From the NCBI GenBank assembly GCA_030620935.1, contig JAUXIP010000079.1:1-8036 (forward strand): a stretch of DNA of 8,036 bases. The letters are read 5' to 3'. Both the position numbers and the translations under genes were made by a program. The stretch comes from Deltaproteobacteria bacterium (lineage in GTDB: Bacteria > Desulfobacterota_B > Binatia > UBA9968). A model generated the notes under the pieces. It was not told the DNA's origin. It worked only from the letters and a program-made list of their open reading frames with translations, and ran no database searches. Shown in pieces: positions 4,120 to 8,036 of this stretch (positions are counted from its first letter, which is position 1; every line of letters starts with the position of its first letter).

Positions 4120-5874
4120 TTGACAACCTACCGACGGTTACTGCGGTATCTTAAACCGTACCTATGGCCTTACTTCTCCTTGGCCATGGTTTGTATGCTG
4201 GTGTACGGTGCCACGGATGGGGCGATACCGTTTCTGGTACGAACGGTCATGAATGATATTTTTGTGCGGAAGGATCAAGCCGCTTTAAATGTCATCCCCT
4301 TTGTGATTGTGGGCATCTTTGCCTCCCGTGGCCTGGTGAACTTTGGCCAGAGCTACCTCACCGCCTATGTGGGTATGCACATTGTTACCGATGTCCGAAA
4401 CGCGATCAATCGCCATCTACAATCCCTCTCCCTTTCTTTCTTTCATCGTCATTCGACGGGAACGCTCATCTCTCGCGTCAACAATGATGTAACCATGCTG
4501 CGGACAGCAGTGACGGACTCCGTGGCCTCATTGATGCGAGATACCACTTCCGTGGTGGTGTTAATGGCAGTGGCTTTTTATATGGATTGGGTCCTGGCCA
4601 CTATCGCCTTTGTGGTTTTCCCAGCGTCGGTCCTACCCGTGACTCGGCTAAGCAGAAAAATCAAGCGTTTCACCAAGCGTGGGCTAGTCGCTAGGGGAAA
4701 CCTAACTGCTTTCTTGCAGGAGAGCATTCAGGGGAATCGTATTGTCAAGGCCTTTGGTATGGAGGAATACGAAAACAAAAGATTTGGTCAGGAAAATCAG
4801 CGGATTCTTAAACAGGCCTTGAGGGCTAGTCGCATTCGTTCCGTGGTCACTCCGGCCATGGAACTTTTGGCATCATTTGGGATCGCGGCAGTGGTGTGGT
4901 ACGGCGGGTCCAGTGTCATTCAAGAGGGACGGACCCAAGGGGAGTTTATGGCCTTTATTACCGCCATGGTCCTCATGTATCAACCATTTAAAAACCTGAC
5001 CAGGATGTTTACGGCGGTTCAGCAGGGGATTGCAGCTGCGGAGAGGGTCTTTGAAATTCTAGATGCAGAACCGGAGATCCAGGATCATCCGAATGCCGTG
5101 CCGTCTCCAAGATTTTCCCGCGGGATCGAATTACACAACGTCAGCTTCGGGTACGGCCGTAATTCGGTTTTGAACAACATTAACTTGAAGGTCGAGGCCG
5201 GCGAGATGGTGGCCTTGGTGGGAGTGAGTGGGGTGGGGAAGAGCACACTGGCTGATCTCGTTCCGCGCTTTTACGATGTGACGGTGGGAAAGATCACCAT
5301 CGATGGAGTAGATATCCGTGAAGTCACGCTCCAGTCGCTGCGCTCTCAGATCGGGATTGTCGCGCAACGCACCTTTCTCTTTAATGATACGGTCAGGAAC
5401 AATATCGCCTACGGAGACCCCTCCAAGGATACGGAGTCCATCGTAGCAGCGGCTAAAGCGGCTCATGCCCACGAGTTTATCATGGCTATGCCTCTAGGTT
5501 ATGACACCATCGTGGGGGAGTTTGGGGTGAGGCTTTCGGGAGGACAGGGGCAGAGACTCGCCATAGCCCGTGCGCTGCTCAAGGATGCTCCCATCTTGAT
5601 CCTGGATGAGGCGACCTCTTCCCTGGATGCGGAGTCGGAGCGGTTGGTTCAGGAGGCGCTGGAAAACTTAATGGTGCGGCGGACCACTTTGGTGATCGCC
5701 CATCGACTCTCTACGATACGCAGGGCGAACCGTATCATTGTCTTAGTCGGTGGTGCGATTGCGGAAGAGGGGACCCATGAAGAGTTGTTGGCCCGAAAGA
5801 CTGAATACAGCAGGCTTTATACCCTGCAATTTCAGCAAGACGAGGGAGCTTCGGGGGAGAATCTCCTCCATTGA
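4120..5874 (+). CDS. msbA: Lipid A export ABC transporter, ATP-binding/permease (MsbA type)
   Basis: A 584-residue half-transporter that would dimerise in the inner membrane and flip core-lipid A to the periplasmic leaflet using ATP. The N-terminal part has about six membrane segments (near 17-45, 57-82, 137-160, 160-178, 245-268 and 275-293). Between them lie cytoplasmic coupling stretches such as SFFHRHSTGTLISRVNNDV (106-124). The nucleotide-binding domain (about 335-580) is complete: Walker A GVSGVGKST (368-376), Q-loop Gln416, signature LSGGQGQR (472-479), Walker B ILILDE (492-497), D-loop SLDA (501-504) and switch His528. Close relatives export other lipids or drugs, but the position between lpxB and waaA strongly favours lipid A. 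It starts at TTG. waaA follows after 16 bases. Confidence 0.93.
   Translation: MTTYRRLLRYLKPYLWPYFSLAMVCMLVYGATDGAIPFLVRTVMNDIFVRKDQAALNVIPFVIVGIFASRGLVNFGQSYLTAYVGMHIVTDVRNAINRHLQSLSLSFFHRHSTGTLISRVNNDVTMLRTAVTDSVASLMRDTTSVVVLMAVAFYMDWVLATIAFVVFPASVLPVTRLSRKIKRFTKRGLVARGNLTAFLQESIQGNRIVKAFGMEEYENKRFGQENQRILKQALRASRIRSVVTPAMELLASFGIAAVVWYGGSSVIQEGRTQGEFMAFITAMVLMYQPFKNLTRMFTAVQQGIAAAERVFEILDAEPEIQDHPNAVPSPRFSRGIELHNVSFGYGRNSVLNNINLKVEAGEMVALVGVSGVGKSTLADLVPRFYDVTVGKITIDGVDIREVTLQSLRSQIGIVAQRTFLFNDTVRNNIAYGDPSKDTESIVAAAKAAHAHEFIMAMPLGYDTIVGEFGVRLSGGQGQRLAIARALLKDAPILILDEATSSLDAESERLVQEALENLMVRRTTLVIAHRLSTIRRANRIIVLVGGAIAEEGTHEELLARKTEYSRLYTLQFQQDEGASGENLLH
5853..5869 (+). other. Hairpin at the msbA 3' end
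   Basis: GGGGGAG (5853-5859) pairs with CTCCTCC (5863-5869), with one G-U pair, around a 3-base loop. It lies in the last msbA codons, about 20 bases before the waaA start. No T-run follows, so it is not a standard terminator. It might affect translation of waaA or mRNA stability. Confidence 0.35.
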
Positions 5875-5890
5875 GTGTCCGTAGCGCGCC

Positions 5891-7192
5891 ATGATCTATT
5901 GGGTTTACAATTTTTTCCTCACCTGTGTTTTTCTTCTCACCTTGCCTCTGCTTCCTCTGTTTATTTTTTTGGGAGAACGATATCGAAAGGGACTTCTGCA
6001 GAGGATGGCTTTTTATCCAAAGGAGATTTTGGACTCGGCGCGAGGAACCCGCCCTATTTGGATTCATGCCGTCTCGGTAGGAGAGGTTCTGGCTGCCAGG
6101 CACCTGGCCCAAGAGCTCAAAGAGAGGTTCCCACGCCGTAAGATCGTATTTTCGACTTTTACCTCGACAGGCAACGAGGTGGCACGAAAAACCGTGACTG
6201 CGGCCGATCTTTTTACCTTTTTGCCATTGGATCATCCGTGGATTGTCCGACGGGCCTTAACACAACTGGATCCTTCCGTTCTCATATTTCTGGAGACGGA
6301 AATTTGGCCTAATCTGCTGCGTGCGACCTATCGCAAGGGAATCCCTACCTTGCTGCTGAGCGGGAGGCTTTCACCCAAGGCGTTTCGCCGGTATTCTTTA
6401 TTTCGCCTGTTTTTCTCAAAAGTGGTTCGACAGTTTACGGCTGTGGGAATGCAAAGCGCGGAGGATGCGGAAAGAATGGCTTGTTTGGGTCTTGATCCCG
6501 ATAAAATTCGGACCACCGGAAGTCTGAAACATACCCCGTTGGAAAGGGAAGAAGGCGCGCTTCAAAAGACCAGAGACAAGATATTGGCCCTGATGGGGCC
6601 GGGAGGGAGACCTGTCTTAGTCATGGGGAGCACGCATGCCGGAGAAGAGGAGATTCTGCTCGATGTATTCCTTTTTCTTAAATCACGTTTTCCTTCTCTT
6701 TTGATGGTCTTAGCGCCCCGGCACCCACAGCGTTTTGATGAAGTCGAGCAGCTGCTGAAAAGCAAGAGCGTGCGATATGAGAAGAAAAGCGAGATGAATG
6801 GGCGAGTGGCGGAGATCTCGGACGTGATTTTTCTAGACACACTGGGGGAGCTCCCTGTTTTCTATGCCCTCGCGGACATTGCCTTTGTCGGGGGTAGTTT
6901 AGTCGATGCAGGAGGACATAATCTGGTGGAGCCTGCCCGTTGTCGCAAGCCGATTCTCTTTGGCCCCCACATGACCAACTGTGCCGATCTCGCCGACGAA
7001 ATGAAGCGAAAAGGCGCCGGCATCGAGGTCTCAGGCAAGGAAGATCTCATCGGCGCCATATCGGCACTCTTGGCCGACCGGACAAAGGCAGAAAAAATGG
7101 GGGAGCTTGCTTACAGCGTCGTACAGAGCGATCGAGGCGTGATGGAACGGAGCATGGAGCTTGTCTCCCGCTATTTGCATCCAGCTCAATGA
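5891..7192 (+). CDS. waaA: 3-deoxy-D-manno-octulosonic acid (Kdo) transferase
   Basis: WaaA (KdtA) transfers Kdo from CMP-Kdo to lipid IVA at the cytoplasmic face of the inner membrane. The 433-residue product begins with a hydrophobic anchor (about 5-27). The N-terminal GT-B domain has HAVSVGE (59-65), where Glu65 corresponds to the catalytic glutamate of the family. It also has STFTSTGNE (88-96), LETEIWPN (134-141) and LLSGRLS (155-161). The C-terminal domain has GSTHAGEE (246-253), APRHPQRF (275-282), FVGGSLV (332-338) and GGHNLVEPA (341-349), the CMP-binding region. How many Kdo residues it adds cannot be read from sequence. The ATG lies 16 bases after the msbA stop with only a weak Shine-Dalgarno, suggesting translational coupling. 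lpxK follows after 17 bases. Confidence 0.95.
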   Translation: MIYWVYNFFLTCVFLLTLPLLPLFIFLGERYRKGLLQRMAFYPKEILDSARGTRPIWIHAVSVGEVLAARHLAQELKERFPRRKIVFSTFTSTGNEVARKTVTAADLFTFLPLDHPWIVRRALTQLDPSVLIFLETEIWPNLLRATYRKGIPTLLLSGRLSPKAFRRYSLFRLFFSKVVRQFTAVGMQSAEDAERMACLGLDPDKIRTTGSLKHTPLEREEGALQKTRDKILALMGPGGRPVLVMGSTHAGEEEILLDVFLFLKSRFPSLLMVLAPRHPQRFDEVEQLLKSKSVRYEKKSEMNGRVAEISDVIFLDTLGELPVFYALADIAFVGGSLVDAGGHNLVEPARCRKPILFGPHMTNCADLADEMKRKGAGIEVSGKEDLIGAISALLADRTKAEKMGELAYSVVQSDRGVMERSMELVSRYLHPAQ

Positions 7193-7209
7193 ATGGCTGA
7201 CATGAATTG

Positions 7210-8036
7210 ATGCACAGCTGGTGGGTTCGAAGAGTTTGGAAACGGAAAGGCCTTTTCGGCCCGCTTCTTTGGATTTTGGCCCTTCCTTTTTCTTTTCTCT
7301 ACGGCATCGGAGTCTCTGTTCGAAATCTCCTTTATACATGGGGCATTCCGGCCAAAAAACTTCCGTGTGCCGTCGTCAGCGTAGGCAATCTCACCGTGGG
7401 CGGGACCGGCAAGACGCCGACGACCTTATGGCTGGCACGGGAGCTGGGTCGGCGGGGATATAAAGTAGCCATCCTCAGCCGGGGTTATAGACGAAGCGGC
7501 AAGGGACCTATGCTGCTGGAGGCGCAAGAGAGCAGGCCGGCTTCCTTCAAGCAGGCGGAGGAACTCCCGGACGCAGGGGATGAACCGATCATGATGGCCA
7601 GGCTCTTCGGCCAAAGAGTCGTGGTGGGAAAAAAGAGATACCAAGCTGCGAGCCTGTTACTTCGCAGCACGGATGTCGATGTCTTTATTTTGGACGACGG
7701 ATTCCAGCACCGCCGTTTAAAGCGCGATCTGGATCTCTTACTTTTAGGTGCGGATTGGAAGGGATGGTTGTTGCCGGCAGGCCCTTTTCGCGAGCCTAAG
7801 AGTTCTTTGCACCGGGCTAACCTTTTTCTGATCACCGGCGAACAAGGGCAATGGGAATCCCTCTTGACCGGGCGCCCGCAAGAAACTATTTTTTCCGGCT
7901 CGCTTCGACCCCAATGCCTTTTGACCTTGGACGGAGACCAGTGGAAAGAACAGCCTTTGGCGGTATTGGACAAAAGCAAGATCCTTACCGTTTCCGCCAT
8001 CGCCAATCCTCTCGCCTTCTATCGCATGATTCATGA
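7210..8036 (+). CDS. lpxK: Tetraacyldisaccharide 4'-kinase, C-terminus cut by window edge
   Basis: LpxK phosphorylates the 4' position of the lipid A disaccharide with ATP at the inner membrane, giving lipid IVA. The 275 visible residues begin MHSWWVRRVWKRKG and continue into a hydrophobic N-terminal helix (about 15-35) that anchors the protein. The P-loop GNLTVGGTGKTP spans 59-70, with Lys68 and Thr69 as nucleotide ligands. ILSRGYRR (88-95), DAGDEP (121-126), ILDDGFQHRRL (160-170) and LPAGPFREP (188-196) are all typical. The E. coli protein has about 328 residues, so perhaps 50 are missing at the right edge. The ATG at 7210-7212 has no strong Shine-Dalgarno and lies 17 bases after the waaA stop. 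An in-frame stop at 7198-7200 rules out a much longer protein. Confidence 0.94.
   Translation, partial: MHSWWVRRVWKRKGLFGPLLWILALPFSFLYGIGVSVRNLLYTWGIPAKKLPCAVVSVGNLTVGGTGKTPTTLWLARELGRRGYKVAILSRGYRRSGKGPMLLEAQESRPASFKQAEELPDAGDEPIMMARLFGQRVVVGKKRYQAASLLLRSTDVDVFILDDGFQHRRLKRDLDLLLLGADWKGWLLPAGPFREPKSSLHRANLFLITGEQGQWESLLTGRPQETIFSGSLRPQCLLTLDGDQWKEQPLAVLDKSKILTVSAIANPLAFYRMIH

Overview
The window comes from a Gram-negative bacterium. Its rightward two thirds is a run of lipid A / Kdo inner-core genes: a Gfo/Idh/MocA-family oxidoreductase, lpxB, an msbA-type exporter, waaA (kdtA) and lpxK. This order, with a sugar dehydrogenase directly before lpxB, is one I associate with Desulfobacterota ('Deltaproteobacteria') and some neighbouring uncultured phyla. 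Base composition is moderate and slightly GC-rich. I cannot name a genus from sequence alone.

Layout. Positions 1-1112 are on the minus strand: a tandem universal stress protein (276-1112), followed downstream by the start of a nitrilase-superfamily amidohydrolase that runs off the left edge (1-223). Positions 1113-1731 are a 619-base spacer between divergent genes. It contains a possible promoter for the stress gene, a palindromic repeat-like patch (1320-1373), a separate hairpin (1397-1433) and a large, highly base-paired element (about 1451-1673). From 1732 to the right edge everything is on the plus strand: gnnA-like dehydrogenase (1732-2661), a 256-base gap with an imperfect palindrome, lpxB (2918-4066), msbA-type ABC transporter (4120-5874, TTG start), waaA (5891-7192) and lpxK (7210 to the edge, truncated).

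How the genes work together. LpxB joins UDP-diacylglucosamine and lipid X into the lipid A disaccharide, LpxK adds the 4'-phosphate, WaaA adds Kdo, and MsbA flips the product across the inner membrane. The dehydrogenase resembles the enzymes that oxidise the 3-position of a UDP-sugar, so it may alter the sugar fed to LpxA/LpxD. Its usual partner aminotransferase and lpxA/lpxD/fabZ are not in the window. The last three genes are packed with gaps of 16-17 bases and look co-transcribed.

The most interesting object is the structured element at about 1451-1673. Nested and branched complementary segments account for most of its length. Several short motifs and the overall design resemble the HEARO / omega-RNA class, the guide RNA scaffold of IscB nucleases. 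No IscB gene is present, so it would be an orphan copy sitting just upstream of the lipid A operon. The structure can be read directly from the sequence. The family name is recalled from memory and needs a covariance-model search.
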